Shown piece after piece: positions 35,525 through 43,899 of a stretch of DNA of 64,000 nt. Made by a program: the position numbers and the translations under genes. The number at the start of each line of letters is the position of its first letter. Within the stretch, counting starts at the first letter, position 1. The DNA is from Oscillospiraceae bacterium (GTDB lineage Bacteria; Bacillota; Clostridia; Oscillospirales; Ruminococcaceae): the NCBI GenBank assembly GCA_021769525.1, contig JAETSQ010000006.1, forward strand, positions 24,301 to 88,300, in the 5' to 3' direction. The notes below the pieces were generated by a model. That model was not told where the DNA came from. It saw only the letters and a list, made by a program, of their open reading frames with translations, and searched no databases.

Positions 35525-35982
35525 CCGCCCCGGAGGAAAAGGGCCGCCTGGCCCAGGAGAACTTCGAGAGCGGCTGTAGTTGCAGCCAGGCGGTGCTGCT
35601 GGCCTTTGCCCCGGAGTGCGGCCTGGACCGGGAGACCGCCCTGCGCCTGGCCTCCTCCTTCGGCGGGGGCTTCGGGCGGATGCGGGAGCTGTGCGGGGCC
35701 CTTTCCGGCGCCGGTATGGTGCTGGGGCTGCTCCGGGGCTACACCGACCTTACGGACAAGCCGGCAAAGCAGCGGCACTACGACCTCATCCAACGCCTCT
35801 GCCGGCGCTTTGAGGAGGAGCAGGGGCACCTGCGCTGCGCCGACCTTTTGGAGAAGCTCCAGGGGGAGCCTGGCCCCGCGCCCGCCGACCGCACCCCGGA
35901 GTACTACAAGGCCCGCCCCTGCGGCAGGCTGGTGGCCTGCGCCGCCCGCATCACCCAGGAGCTGCTGGAGGAAACAGCGTAG
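35521..35982 (+). CDS. C_GCAxxG_C_C family redox protein
   Basis: 153 residues. Matches the C-GCAxxG-C-C family (Pfam PF09719): CSCSQAVLLAFAPECGL, a FGGGFGRMRELCGALSGAGMV core (the GCAxxG region, here LCGALSG) and distal cysteines. Redox-active cysteines are presumed; the family is linked to Fe-S or thiol chemistry. GTG at 35521 overlaps the mrp stop (GTGA). Confidence 0.85.
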   Translation: MTAPEEKGRLAQENFESGCSCSQAVLLAFAPECGLDRETALRLASSFGGGFGRMRELCGALSGAGMVLGLLRGYTDLTDKPAKQRHYDLIQRLCRRFEEEQGHLRCADLLEKLQGEPGPAPADRTPEYYKARPCGRLVACAARITQELLEETA

Positions 35983-35984
35983 AG

Positions 35985-36059
35985 CTTTTCTTCCTTTTCT
36001 TCTCACTCGTGAGAAGAAAAGGAAGCGAAAAGAAGAACGACCGGGCTGTGCCCGGAGCC
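35985..36059 (+). repeat. Dispersed palindromic A/G-rich repeat, copy 3
   Basis: TTCCTTTTCTTCTC...GAGAAGAAAAGGAAG inverted repeat followed by GAAAAGAAGAACGACCGGG. Shares the following TTTGCAGGA...ACTGCCTGGAG block (36105-36130) with copy 4. Confidence 0.7.
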
Positions 36060-36151
36060 GATCCCTACCCGGACCGGACATAAAGTCCGGTCCTTGACCT
36101 TTGCAGGATACAAGAATGACTGCCTGGAGCCCGAAATACTGCCAGAAGCGA

Positions 36152-36190
36152 AAAAGGAAAGACAGCCGGACAGAAAACCGGCTGTCTTTT
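36152..36190. terminator. Bidirectional terminator between the mrp and folT genes
   Basis: GACAGCCGG-acagaaaa-CCGGCTGTC, followed by TTTT on the plus strand and by TTTCCTTTTT on the minus strand. Confidence 0.8.
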
Positions 36191-36205
36191 ATGTGTTGCG
36201 CTGCT

Positions 36206-36808
36206 TTAATTTTCTTTCTCCTGCCTCGGCAGCAGGCCGTTCCTGGCGCAGACGGGCGCCATGGCCCGGAGGAAGAGCCAGAGGAGCAGGGCCTCCACCG
36301 GCAGCAGCCCGATGTTCTTGGCAAGGCTCTTCACCAGGTAGTAATAGTACCCTTTGCTGAACTGGATGGCGCTCCACAGGGCCCCCAGCCCCACGTTCAC
36401 CAGGAGGTTCACCGCCAGCTTCGCCAGCACCACCCGCAGGGCGGTGATGCGGGCCCGGTAGAAGAAGAGAGCGTAGAAGAAGGAGCCCAGCATGGTGGAA
36501 AGGACATAGCCGGGGAAGAAGGGCCCGGTAGGGTGGATGAAGTACCCCAGGACATCGGTGGCAAAGCCGGAGAGCAGCGCCATCACCGGCCCGTAGATGG
36601 CCGCCCCCAGGCCGTTGACGAAATACCCGAAGAAGATGTTCAGGTTATCCCCCAGAGGGATGTAGAGACCGCCAAGGACGATGCGCAGGGCCACCACGAT
36701 AGCCGCCAGGGTGAGCATCCGCAGGTTTCGCAGCTCCCGGAGGGCGGTGCGCCAGTAGCTCCGGGAAAAAGGGCTGGCCAGGGTGAGAGATTCCGGATCT
36801 TTGTACAA
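36206..36808 (-). CDS. folT: Folate ECF transporter S component (FolT)
   Basis: 200-residue membrane protein that binds folate for the group II ECF module. Features are LRMLTLAAIVVALRIVLGGL, the YFVNGLGAAIYGPVMALLSGFATDVLGYF segment (conserved GxxxxYGP), and a C-terminal KSLAKNIGLLPVEALLLWLF. Starts at TTG 36808 with AAAGGAG about nine bases before (minus strand). An ORF to 36976 would run through the leader. Regulated by the THF riboswitch upstream. No ATPase or T component nearby. Confidence 0.9.
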   Translation of the reverse strand: MYKDPESLTLASPFSRSYWRTALRELRNLRMLTLAAIVVALRIVLGGLYIPLGDNLNIFFGYFVNGLGAAIYGPVMALLSGFATDVLGYFIHPTGPFFPGYVLSTMLGSFFYALFFYRARITALRVVLAKLAVNLLVNVGLGALWSAIQFSKGYYYYLVKSLAKNIGLLPVEALLLWLFLRAMAPVCARNGLLPRQEKEN

Positions 36809-36892
36809 AAAAATACACTCCTTTCGTGCATCGGTTTGTACCGTATGCACGGCAGGGCGGCAAAAGCCGGCCCGGCGGAGTGCAGCTATGGT

Positions 36893-36992
36893 ACAGCGGG
36901 ATGCGGAGCCGTTACCGCAAGGGTCACCCCTTTTCGTCCGCCCGGCAACTCCCCGTCCCGGCGGCACTTGACGCAAAGGCTCCTACTCTGTT
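36893..36992 (-). promoter_or_regulatory. Tetrahydrofolate (THF) riboswitch
   Basis: Minus-strand landmarks in order: CAGAGTAGGAGCC, TTGCGTCAAGTGCCGCCGGGA, CGGGGAGTTGCC, GGACGAAAAGG, TTGCGGTAACGGC and CTCCGCATCCCGCTG. They match the THF aptamer (GAGUAG...GCGUUAAGUG...GGRA...CGAA...GCGGU...CGCAUCCGCU). It lies before folT, a known THF-regulated gene. Downstream CGTGCAT...ATGCACG abuts the folT ribosome site, so translational control is likely. Confidence 0.85.
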
Positions 36993-37028
36993 TTTGTCCG
37001 CCCTCCGGGAAAACCGGAGAGCTCTTAT

Positions 37029-37057
37029 AGGATACCATCCCGGAAGGGTTTTGACAA
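37029..37057 (-). promoter_or_regulatory. Sigma-A promoter of folT
   Basis: Minus strand TTGTCA (37057-37052), 17-base spacer, TATCCT (37034-37029). Confidence 0.7.
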
Positions 37058-37146
37058 GACGCAGCCCCCAAATTTGGAAGAAAAGTGGAAAAAACTTCCC
37101 TTTTCCCCAAATCCGGGGGCTCTTTGTTCTTTTTCTTTGGGCGGGG

Positions 37147-38349
37147 TCACCCCGCAAAGGCCTCGTGGACCACCCGCATGGCCCGCAGGCCGTCCTCCCG
37201 GTCGATGAGCACCGAAATTTTGATTTCGCTGGTGGCGATCATCTGGATGTTGATGTTGGCCTCCGCCAGGGCCTCGAACATCATGGCGGCGACGCCGGGG
37301 TTGGATTCCATCCCGGCCCCCACCACGGAGACCTTGGTCACCCCGTCGCAGGCGATGTCCTTGGCCCGCAGGGTGCCCTTCAGCTCCTCCACCACCTCCA
37401 TGGCCTCCTCCCGCTGGCTGTCCGCCACGGTGAAGGAAATGTCCTTGGTGTCGTCCCGGCCCACCGACTGGAGGATGATGTCCACGTTGATCTTCCGGGC
37501 CGCCAGGGCGGAGAAGATCCGGAAGGCGATGCCGGGCACGTCCGCCAGGCCGATGAGGGAGATACGGGTGACGGCGTCGTCCTTAGCCACCCCTTTGATG
37601 AGCATTTTTTCCACCTTTGCCACCTCCTTGATGACCGTCCCCGGCTTTTCCACGAGGCTGGAGAGCACCTCCAGGGGGACGTTGTATTTCTTTGCCATCT
37701 CCACGCTGCGGTTGTGGAGCACCTGGGCCCCCAGGCTCGCCAGCTCCAGCATCTCGTCGTAGGAGATCTCCGCCAGTTTCCTAGCCCCCGGCACCAGCCG
37801 CGGGTCGGCGGTGTAGACCCCCTCCACATCGGTAAAGATCTGGCACAGGTCCGCCCGGCAGGCGGCGGCGATGGCTACGGCGCTGGTGTCCGAGCCGCCC
37901 CGCCCCAGGGTGGTGATGTCATCGTACCGGTTCAGGCCCTGGAATCCCGCCACAATGACGATGTTCCCCTTGTCCAGCTCGTTGACGATGCGCTCCGTCT
38001 CCACCCGGCGGATGCGGGAGTTGCCGTGGGTGGAATCGGTGACAAAGCCCGCCTGCCACCCGGTGAGGGACTTGGCGGGATAGCCCAGCTTCTCGATGGC
38101 CATGGCCAAGAGGGCGATGGAGATCTGCTCCCCGCTGGAAAGGAGGACGTCCATCTCCCGCTTGTTGGCCTTGGGGTTGATCTCCCTGGCCTTTTGGATA
38201 AGGTCATCGGTGGTATCCCCCTGGGCGGAGACCACCACCACCACGCTGTTCCCCCCCGCATAGGTCTCGGTGACCCGGCGGGCCACGTTCATCACCCGCT
38301 GGGCGTCCCGCACCGAGCTGCCACCGAATTTCTGCACAATGAGGCTCAT
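37147..38349 (-). CDS. lysC: Aspartate kinase
   Basis: 400 residues. Catalyses ATP-dependent phosphorylation of aspartate for Lys/Thr/Met synthesis. The N-terminal kinase motif VQKFGGSSV, substrate region TLGRGGSDTSAVAIAAA, FTDVEGVYTADPRLVPG and two C-terminal ACT domains (ISLIGLADVPGIAF and VSVVGAGMESNPGVAA) are clear. Feedback inhibition by lysine or threonine is expected through the ACT pair. Last gene of the ACT-hom-thrB-lysC operon, one base after thrB. Confidence 0.97.
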   Translation of the reverse strand: MSLIVQKFGGSSVRDAQRVMNVARRVTETYAGGNSVVVVVSAQGDTTDDLIQKAREINPKANKREMDVLLSSGEQISIALLAMAIEKLGYPAKSLTGWQAGFVTDSTHGNSRIRRVETERIVNELDKGNIVIVAGFQGLNRYDDITTLGRGGSDTSAVAIAAACRADLCQIFTDVEGVYTADPRLVPGARKLAEISYDEMLELASLGAQVLHNRSVEMAKKYNVPLEVLSSLVEKPGTVIKEVAKVEKMLIKGVAKDDAVTRISLIGLADVPGIAFRIFSALAARKINVDIILQSVGRDDTKDISFTVADSQREEAMEVVEELKGTLRAKDIACDGVTKVSVVGAGMESNPGVAAMMFEALAEANINIQMIATSEIKISVLIDREDGLRAMRVVHEAFAG

Positions 38350-38350
38350 T

Positions 38351-39256
38351 TTAACCCTCCTCCGTCACGGTCATCTGCGCGCCGCTGTTGTCCGGCGGGA
38401 GCAGCCGCAGCTTCCAGCCGCCGTACCCCTGGCCGTCCATCCAGCACCGCAGCCGCTGGGAAAAGCCGCTGTTTTCCGTTCCCACCACCGCCATCAGGGT
38501 GGAGCCGGCTCCGCTGATGTAGGCGCAGTAAGCCCCGAACTCCAGGGCGCAGTCCATCACCGCCCTGGCGCCGGGGATCAGCTCCAGCCGGTAGGGCTGG
38601 TGGAGCTTATCCTGGGCGGCCACCCGCAGGTTCTCGTACTGCCCGGAGGCAAGGCTCATGGCCATCAGGGCGGCCCGGCTGAGGTTAAAGACCCCGTCGG
38701 CCCGGCTCACCTCCTTGGGCAGGGCGGCGCGTGCGGCGCTGGTCTTCAGCTCAAAGTCCGGGATGATGGCGGCAAAGCGCAGGTCGTCCCGCAGCTCCCG
38801 GCGGCAGTAGAAGACCCTGCCGTTTTCGATGGCGGCGGTGACCTGTCCCCCCAGGATGGCGGGGGTGGAGTTGTCCGGGTGGCCCTCCATGGTGGCGGCC
38901 ATGTGGATGATGTCCTCCTGGGAGAGGGGGCTGCCCATCAGGGCGTTGCCCCCCATCAGCCCCGCCACGATGCAGGCGGAGCTGCTCCCCAGCCCCCTGG
39001 CCATGGGGATGGCGTTCTCCTGCCGGATGCGCAGCCCCGGCAAAGGCTTCCCGCAGATGTCAAAGAGGTACTTCACCGTCTTGTAGATGAGGTTGTTTTC
39101 GCCTGTGGGCACCGTGGTGCCGTCCAGGGAGAGGACCTCCACCCCCTCCCAGGGCTCCAGCACCACCCGGTTGTACATCTGCACCGCCAGCCCCAGGGAA
39201 TCGAAGCCGGCCCCGATGTTGGCGCTGGTGGCAGGGATGCGTATCTCTGCTTTCAT
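38351..39256 (-). CDS. thrB: Homoserine kinase
   Basis: GHMP kinase of threonine synthesis. 301 residues: IRIPATSANIGAGFDSLGLA (N-terminal signature), the P-loop PMARGLGSSSACIVAG, and SGAGSTLMAVV near the C-terminus. Overlaps hom by four bases (ATGA) and touches lysC. Confidence 0.96.
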   Translation of the reverse strand: MKAEIRIPATSANIGAGFDSLGLAVQMYNRVVLEPWEGVEVLSLDGTTVPTGENNLIYKTVKYLFDICGKPLPGLRIRQENAIPMARGLGSSSACIVAGLMGGNALMGSPLSQEDIIHMAATMEGHPDNSTPAILGGQVTAAIENGRVFYCRRELRDDLRFAAIIPDFELKTSAARAALPKEVSRADGVFNLSRAALMAMSLASGQYENLRVAAQDKLHQPYRLELIPGARAVMDCALEFGAYCAYISGAGSTLMAVVGTENSGFSQRLRCWMDGQGYGGWKLRLLPPDNSGAQMTVTEEG

Positions 39257-40485
39257 CGGCTGCCCTCCAGTACCGTGATGCGGGAGAGGACCTTCCCTCC
39301 GGCGGCCCCGGCGGCCTCCTGGGCGGCGTCCAGCTCCCCCTGGGTGGCGGGGGCGGTGATGAAGGCCGCCTCCCCCTCCGCCAGGGGCTCCAGGAACCGG
39401 GCACCGGGGAAGAAGGTCTCCAGGGCATCCGGCTCCATGCCGGTCACCCGCAGGAAGGCCTGGGCGGTGTGCTCCTCCCAGGGCTGGGAGAGCTCCGGCT
39501 TCGCCGGTCCCCAGGGGAGGGGGCGGGAGCCGGCGGGCTGGGTGAGGGCGGTGATGAGGTCCCCCACCATGGCGGAGGCGGTGGGGAGCTTGCCGGCGCC
39601 GGGGCCGTAGAAGAGGGTGGTCCCCACCATGTCCCCGGTGACCTGGACGGCGTTGTAGACTCCGTTCACCCCGGAAAGGAGGCAGTCCCCCGGCACGAAC
39701 ATGGGGGAGACCTCCAGGGCGGCCCGGCCGTCGGGGGCCCTCCGGGCCCTGCCGATGAGCTTGATGGCGCCGCCCCACCGGGCAGCGTAGGCCACATCCT
39801 CCGGGGAGATGCGGGTGATGCCCTGGGTGCGCACCTCCCTGGGGTAGAAGTGGCTCCCGAAGGCGATGGAGGCCAGGATGCAGATCTTCCGGCAGGCATC
39901 GTGGCCCTCCACATCGGCGGTGGGGTCGGCCTCGGCGTAGCCCAGCTCCTGGGCCTCCCGGAGGGCGTCCCCGAAGGCCGCCCCCTCCCGGAACATCTTG
40001 GTGAGGATGAAGTTGGTGGTGCCGTTGAGGATGCCGGCGATCTCCAGGATGTGGTTGGCGGTGAGGCTCTCCCGCAGGGGCTGGAGGATGGGGATGCCCC
40101 CGCCCACGCTGGCCTCAAAGAGGAAGTGGACCCCCTTTTCCGCCGCCAGGGCCAGCAGCTCGTCCCCCTTTTCCGCCACCAGCTCCTTGTTGGAGGTGAT
40201 GACGCTCTTCCCCGCCAGCAGCGATTCCCGCGCCCAGGTGTAGGCGGGCTCCACCCCGCCCAGGGCCTCCAGCACCACCGCCACCTCCGGGTCCTCCCGG
40301 ATGGCGGAAAAATCCTGGGTGAACCGCTGGGAGTAGGGGAGGCCGGGGAAGGCCCGGCGGTCCAGCACCCAGGCGGCCTCCACCCCTTCCCCCGCCTGGC
40401 GGGCCAGGAGCTTCCGGTTCTTTGTAAGGATCTCCATGACGCCGGAACCCACCACGCCATGGCCCAGTAACGCGATCTTCTTCAA
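39253..40485 (-). CDS. hom: Homoserine dehydrogenase
   Basis: 410 residues. NAD(P)-dependent reduction of aspartate semialdehyde. N-terminal Rossmann motif LLGHGVVGSGV, catalytic region ILNGTTNFILTKM and AYAEADPTADVEGHDACRK, and a C-terminal ACT domain (VTGDMVGTTLFYGPGAGKLPTASAMVGD... ). Starts at TTG 40485 with GGAGG seven bases upstream. Third base overlap with thrB shows coupling. Confidence 0.96.
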   Translation of the reverse strand: MKKIALLGHGVVGSGVMEILTKNRKLLARQAGEGVEAAWVLDRRAFPGLPYSQRFTQDFSAIREDPEVAVVLEALGGVEPAYTWARESLLAGKSVITSNKELVAEKGDELLALAAEKGVHFLFEASVGGGIPILQPLRESLTANHILEIAGILNGTTNFILTKMFREGAAFGDALREAQELGYAEADPTADVEGHDACRKICILASIAFGSHFYPREVRTQGITRISPEDVAYAARWGGAIKLIGRARRAPDGRAALEVSPMFVPGDCLLSGVNGVYNAVQVTGDMVGTTLFYGPGAGKLPTASAMVGDLITALTQPAGSRPLPWGPAKPELSQPWEEHTAQAFLRVTGMEPDALETFFPGARFLEPLAEGEAAFITAPATQGELDAAQEAAGAAGGKVLSRITVLEGSR

Positions 40486-40519
40486 GGGGATACCTCCTTC
40501 TTTTGTAGGGATGGCAGGA

Positions 40520-40957
40520 TCAGCGGGAATTTACCAGCTTGACCTCCACCACCCCGTCCAGCTCCTTGATCTGGTTGATGATGCCCTCCGCGGCGCAGCC
40601 GTTTTCCAGCCGGGCGGAGATGGATACCGGGGCCACCCCGTCGGCGGGGATGTTCTGGTTCACCGTCAGGATATTCGCCCCCTCCTGGGAGAAGCGGTTG
40701 ATGAGGGTGGAGAGCACCCCCGGCCGGTCCTCCAGGTAGACGTTGATGGTGACCACCCCCTGGTCGATGTCCTCGTTGTAGATGAACACATGGTCCTTGT
40801 ACTTATAGAGGGCGCTGCGGGAGATGCCGGAGGCCTTGGCGGCCTCGGAGAGGTTTTTCACCTTCCCCACCGCCAGCAGGCGCTTGGCCTCCACCACCCT
40901 GGCGAAGACGCTGGGCAGCACCTGGGCGGATACCAGCAGCATTTTGGGAGATTCCAT
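40520..40957 (-). CDS. ACT-domain protein (PheB/UPF0735-like)
   Basis: 145 residues. N-terminal half is a short helix-turn-helix-like region (AKRLLAVGKVKNLSEAAKASGISRSALYKYKD), then an ACT domain (VVTINVYLEDRPGVLSTLINRFSQEGANILTVNQ). UPF0735/PheB-type proteins precede hom in many Firmicutes and probably sense an amino acid to regulate the pathway; direct DNA binding is not proved. First gene of the operon. The ATG at 40957 has AAAGGAGAGG upstream; another ATG two codons earlier is too near it. Confidence 0.85.
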   Translation of the reverse strand: MESPKMLLVSAQVLPSVFARVVEAKRLLAVGKVKNLSEAAKASGISRSALYKYKDHVFIYNEDIDQGVVTINVYLEDRPGVLSTLINRFSQEGANILTVNQNIPADGVAPVSISARLENGCAAEGIINQIKELDGVVEVKLVNSR

Positions 40958-41011
40958 CCCCATCCTCTCCTTTCCTTCTGCAAAAAACAGAGTGTAGATA
41001 TGACGCAAACA

Positions 41012-41040
41012 AGTTTATCAAATTCCATGGCCGGGAACAA
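41012..41040 (-). promoter_or_regulatory. Sigma-A promoter of the ACT-hom-thrB-lysC operon
   Basis: Minus strand TTGTTC (41040-41035), 17-base spacer, TAAACT (41017-41012). Confidence 0.65.
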
Positions 41041-41337
41041 TTTTTGTATTTCGCCGAAAATCAGGATTTTCCGTGCTTTTGCGGATAAAATGCCGATCAA
41101 TATCCGGAATGCTTGCGATTTCTCCGGTTTGCTCCAGTTTGCGCCTGGCACGGACAGAACTTCCGCCGCCCCTCCGCAATAAAATGGGAGCAGGGGGGCC
41201 GGGGAGGAAAATATCCGCCCCGGTGATTAGCCCCCCGCCGGAAGGGCCAAAATACAGGTGAGAAAACCGGAGACCGGCCGACGGCAGGGGAGACCGCGCC
41301 GCCGGCCGGGAGAAAAAATGACCAGGGAGTGTGAAGA
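41041..41337. other. Intergenic region with no recognised gene
   Basis: No antitoxin, RNA or conserved motif is seen here apart from the ACT-hom promoter just to the left. Several short frames lack ribosome sites. No clear promoter for the MazF gene; a weak TAAAAT is near 41180. Confidence 0.5.
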
Positions 41338-41706
41338 ATGACCATCAAACGGGGCGATATATATTACGCGGACCTGAGCCCGGTGGTGGGCTCGGAGCAG
41401 GGGGGCATCCGCCCGGTGCTCATCATCCAGAACGACGTGGGCAACCGTTTCAGCCCCACCGTCATCGCCGCGGCCATCACCAGCCAGAAGGACAAGACGA
41501 AGCTCCCCACCCACATCCAGCTCAGTTCCCAGGAGTGCGGCCTGGCACGGGATTCGGTGGTGCTCCTGGAGCAGGTGCGCACCATCGATAAGCGGCGGCT
41601 GAAGGAGCGGATGGGCCGGGTGGAGGACCCCTATATGGAGCAGGTGGATCACGCCCTTTCCATCAGCTTCGGCCTCACCCCCACGGGCCATGGCGGGGCT
41701 ACATAA
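41338..41706 (+). CDS. MazF/NdoA-type endoribonuclease, orphan
   Basis: 122-residue PemK/MazF toxin similar to B. subtilis NdoA (EndoA): RGDIYYADLSPVVGSEQGGIRPVLIIQNDVGN, AAAITSQKDKTKLPTH and DSVVLLEQVRTIDKRRL all match. The usual ribbon-helix-helix antitoxin gene is absent directly upstream or downstream. In many Clostridia this mazF is an orphan gene. GTGTGAAGA precedes the ATG. Confidence 0.92.
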   Translation: MTIKRGDIYYADLSPVVGSEQGGIRPVLIIQNDVGNRFSPTVIAAAITSQKDKTKLPTHIQLSSQECGLARDSVVLLEQVRTIDKRRLKERMGRVEDPYMEQVDHALSISFGLTPTGHGGAT

Positions 41707-41726
41707 AGCGCCCCCGCCCCGGCCCT

Positions 41727-41790
41727 CACTTCTTTTTTCTCACTGGTGAGAAAAAAGAAGCAAAAAAGAACCACCGGGGTGCCCCCGGTG
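41727..41790 (+). repeat. Dispersed palindromic A/G-rich repeat, copy 4
   Basis: CTTCTTTTTTCTCAC-TG-GTGAGAAAAAAGAAG, then CAAAAAAGAACCACCGGGG. Related to copy 3 in its flanking sequence (TTTGCACAGG...ACTGCCTGGAG). Confidence 0.7.
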
Positions 41791-41891
41791 CCTCGCCCTG
41801 CTCGGAGCGGGGATAAACCCCGCTCCTTACTTTTGCACAGGGCGTAAGGAACTGCCTGGAGTCTTGGCTCCCCGCCTTCGTGCCGGTGACA

Positions 41892-41966
41892 TTGGCCGCT
41901 TTTCTTTTTGCTTCTTTTTCTTTTCTCGTGAAAAGAAAAAGAAGGCGGGAATGGGCGGCAGCCCAT
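41892..41966 (-). repeat. Dispersed palindromic A/G-rich repeat, copy 5
   Basis: TTGGCCGCTTTTCTTTTTGC, an inverted TTCTTTTTCTTTTC...GAAAAGAAAAAGAA and GGGCGGCAGCCCA. Minus orientation relative to copies 2 and 6; it abuts the hemW stop. Confidence 0.8.
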
Positions 41967-41968
41967 AT

Positions 41969-43075
41969 CTACTCCAGCAGGGCGGTGATGACGGCGTTGG
42001 AGAGAAGAAACCCCTGCCCGGTGAGGGAAAGTTTTCCCTCCCGGAGGGTGAGGAGCCCTGCTTTTTCCAGGGGAGCGGCCCGGAGGAGGATCTCCTCCGG
42101 GCTGCCGCCATATTCCGGCAGACGGCCGAGGTCCAGCCCCTCCGCCAGGCGCAGGGAGAGCATCACGTACTCGGTGAGGCCGCCGGAGGGGCCCTCGTCC
42201 AGGGCGGTCTGCCAGGGGTCCTCTGCCGCCAGGAAGGCGGCCAGATCCCCAGGGAGCCGGAACCGCCGCCCCCGGTAGGAGGAGGCCGCCGAGGGGCCGA
42301 ACCCCAGGTATTCCCCCAGCCTCCAGTAGACGGTGTTGTGGCGGCTCTCGTACCCCGGCTTCGCAAAATTGGAGATCTCGTAGTGGCGGTAGCCCAGTTC
42401 CAGGAGACGCTGCCGGACGGCCAGGTAGATGTCCGCGGCCTGGTCCGGGCCGGGGCAGCGGGCCTCCATCCCTTCCTGGGCAAAGGGGGTCCCCGGCTCG
42501 ATCTTCAGCAGGTAGGCAGAGATGTGCTCCGGGGCCAGGGCCGCCCCGTACTCCGCCAGGGCCACGGCCTTTTCCACCGTCTGGCCGGGGGTGGCCAGCA
42601 TCAGGTCGATGGAGAGGTTTCGGAATCCCGCCCGGCGGGCCAATGCTACCCCCTGGGCGCTTTGCTCCGGGGTGTGGCGGCGGCCCAGCAGCCCCAGGCC
42701 CTCCCGGTCCCCCGCCTGGAGGCCCAGGGAAAGCCGGTCAAAGCCCCCCTCCCGGAGCCGCCGGAGGGGCCCTTCCTCCAGGTCGCCGGGGTTGGCTTCC
42801 AGGGTGATCTCGCAGTCCTCCGGCACCGCAAAGCGGGCCCGCACCGCTTCCAGCACCCGGAGCAGGCCGTCCCCCAGCAGGTAGGGGGTCCCGCCGCCGA
42901 AGTAGACGGTGGGCACCGGCGTCCCCGGCGGAGCCGGGCACCGCTCCACCGCCCGCACCAGGGCGCGGGTGTAGTCCTCCCGCAGGGCCAGGTGGGTGGT
43001 GGAGTAAAAGTCGCAGTAGGGGCAGCGGCTCTTGCAGAAGGGGACGTGGAAATACAGGCTGACCGGTGTCTGCAT
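41969..43075 (-). CDS. hemW: Radical SAM family heme chaperone HemW
   Basis: 368 residues. Radical SAM site C-x3-C-x2-C (CKSRCPYC, residues 14-21) with the HemN/HemW pattern VPTVYFGGGTPYLLG, DRLSLGLQAG, NLSIDLMLATPGQT and EPGTPFAQ. Like HemW it lacks the long N-terminal region of the true coproporphyrinogen dehydrogenase HemN, so heme delivery or assembly is more likely than oxidation. AAGGAGGAG precedes the ATG. Confidence 0.92.
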   Translation of the reverse strand: MQTPVSLYFHVPFCKSRCPYCDFYSTTHLALREDYTRALVRAVERCPAPPGTPVPTVYFGGGTPYLLGDGLLRVLEAVRARFAVPEDCEITLEANPGDLEEGPLRRLREGGFDRLSLGLQAGDREGLGLLGRRHTPEQSAQGVALARRAGFRNLSIDLMLATPGQTVEKAVALAEYGAALAPEHISAYLLKIEPGTPFAQEGMEARCPGPDQAADIYLAVRQRLLELGYRHYEISNFAKPGYESRHNTVYWRLGEYLGFGPSAASSYRGRRFRLPGDLAAFLAAEDPWQTALDEGPSGGLTEYVMLSLRLAEGLDLGRLPEYGGSPEEILLRAAPLEKAGLLTLREGKLSLTGQGFLLSNAVITALLE

Positions 43076-43095
43076 CGCTCCTCCTTGTACATAAC

Positions 43096-43122
43096 AAAAA
43101 AGCCGGTCCCGCCGGCCTTTTT
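43096..43122. terminator. Bidirectional hairpin between hemW and the 43240 region
   Basis: GCCGG-TCCCG-CCGGC bordered by AAAAAA and TTTTT. It lies between the minus-strand tRNA-like sequence and hemW. Confidence 0.65.
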
Positions 43123-43239
43123 CGCTTTTGGATGGATCAGGAACGGTCCCCGTTCCCACCCTCGCCCTTCCGGAGTCGGCGCCGCGGTGGTGCGTTGTAC
43201 CCAAAAAAGGGTGCCCGTGTGCCGTATGCTGGGCCTTAC

Positions 43240-43298
43240 AGTCCGGCGGGATTCGAACCCGCTTTGCGCAGCCCCGTGCGCATACCAATGGTCCGGCT
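43240..43298 (-). other. tRNA-like sequence with intact T arm (possible degenerate tRNA)
   Basis: The minus strand contains GCGGGTTCGAATCCCGC, a perfect T-arm (43262-43246), followed by CCGGACT that can pair with AGCCGG about 55 bases upstream. A TGGTA in D-loop style and a TGCGCA hairpin are present, but the D and anticodon arms are not normal. It is a remnant or a structural mimic, not a functional tRNA by this reading. Confidence 0.3.
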
Positions 43299-43351
43299 CA
43301 TTCTCAGCCGGCAGAGGTGGCGCCCGCCCCCCGAAAAGGCTACCGACGTTC

Positions 43352-43804
43352 CTATTGTAGCTCGGTGGTCCAGTTCAGCCCCTGGATGCGGGTATCCAGC
43401 TCCCGCAGTTCGCGGGAGAGGGCGTCCACCTGCTTTTGCAGCTCCGGCACCCGGACGGTGCTGTAGATGCGGATCTCCCCCTTGGTGGAACGGCTGGTGA
43501 GGTTGCTGGCGCAGGCAAGGAAGTTCCGCAGGGTCTCCGTCTTGCGGCTCAGGCAGTCCCGGCGGGCCAGCAGGGCGGTGATGGTCTCCCCGGTGGGGAG
43601 GGGGGCGCTGTTGGTGAGGTTGATGCGGGCCATCAGGTCCTCCAGCTCCGCCATAATGGTATCCAGCTCCGCCAGCAGGGTCTTGGGGTCCTCGGCGGGC
43701 TTTTCCCCCTCCTGTACGCGGGCGTTGTTGTTCAAACGGACCTGGAGCTGCGCCTCCCGCTTTTGCAGGTCGCTGCGCAGGGCCAGGGCTTCCGCCAGTT
43801 TCAT
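43352..43804 (-). CDS. DIP1984 family protein
   Basis: 150 residues. Helical protein: MKLAEALALRSDLQKREAQL, NNNARVQEGEKPAEDP and MARINLTNSAPLPTG match the DIP1984/septicolysin family of unknown function. GGGAGGTC precedes the ATG. Has its own sigma-A promoter. Confidence 0.85.
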   Translation of the reverse strand: MKLAEALALRSDLQKREAQLQVRLNNNARVQEGEKPAEDPKTLLAELDTIMAELEDLMARINLTNSAPLPTGETITALLARRDCLSRKTETLRNFLACASNLTSRSTKGEIRIYSTVRVPELQKQVDALSRELRELDTRIQGLNWTTELQ

Positions 43805-43841
43805 AAAGCAGACCTCCCTTTTCCGGTTTTTTGTTGCTTTC

Positions 43842-43870
43842 ATTATAATCTGACTGCCGGGGATTGGCAA
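43842..43870 (-). promoter_or_regulatory. Sigma-A promoter of the DIP1984 gene
   Basis: Minus strand TTGCCA (43870-43865), 17-base spacer, TATAAT (43847-43842). Confidence 0.85.
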
Positions 43871-43899
43871 GGGCTTTTTGCCCAGCGGAGTGTCTAAAG

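Noticed and set aside
41073..41261. Possible antitoxin frame upstream of the orphan mazF
   Set aside because: No ribbon-helix-helix or AbrB pattern, no ribosome site and poor codon use.
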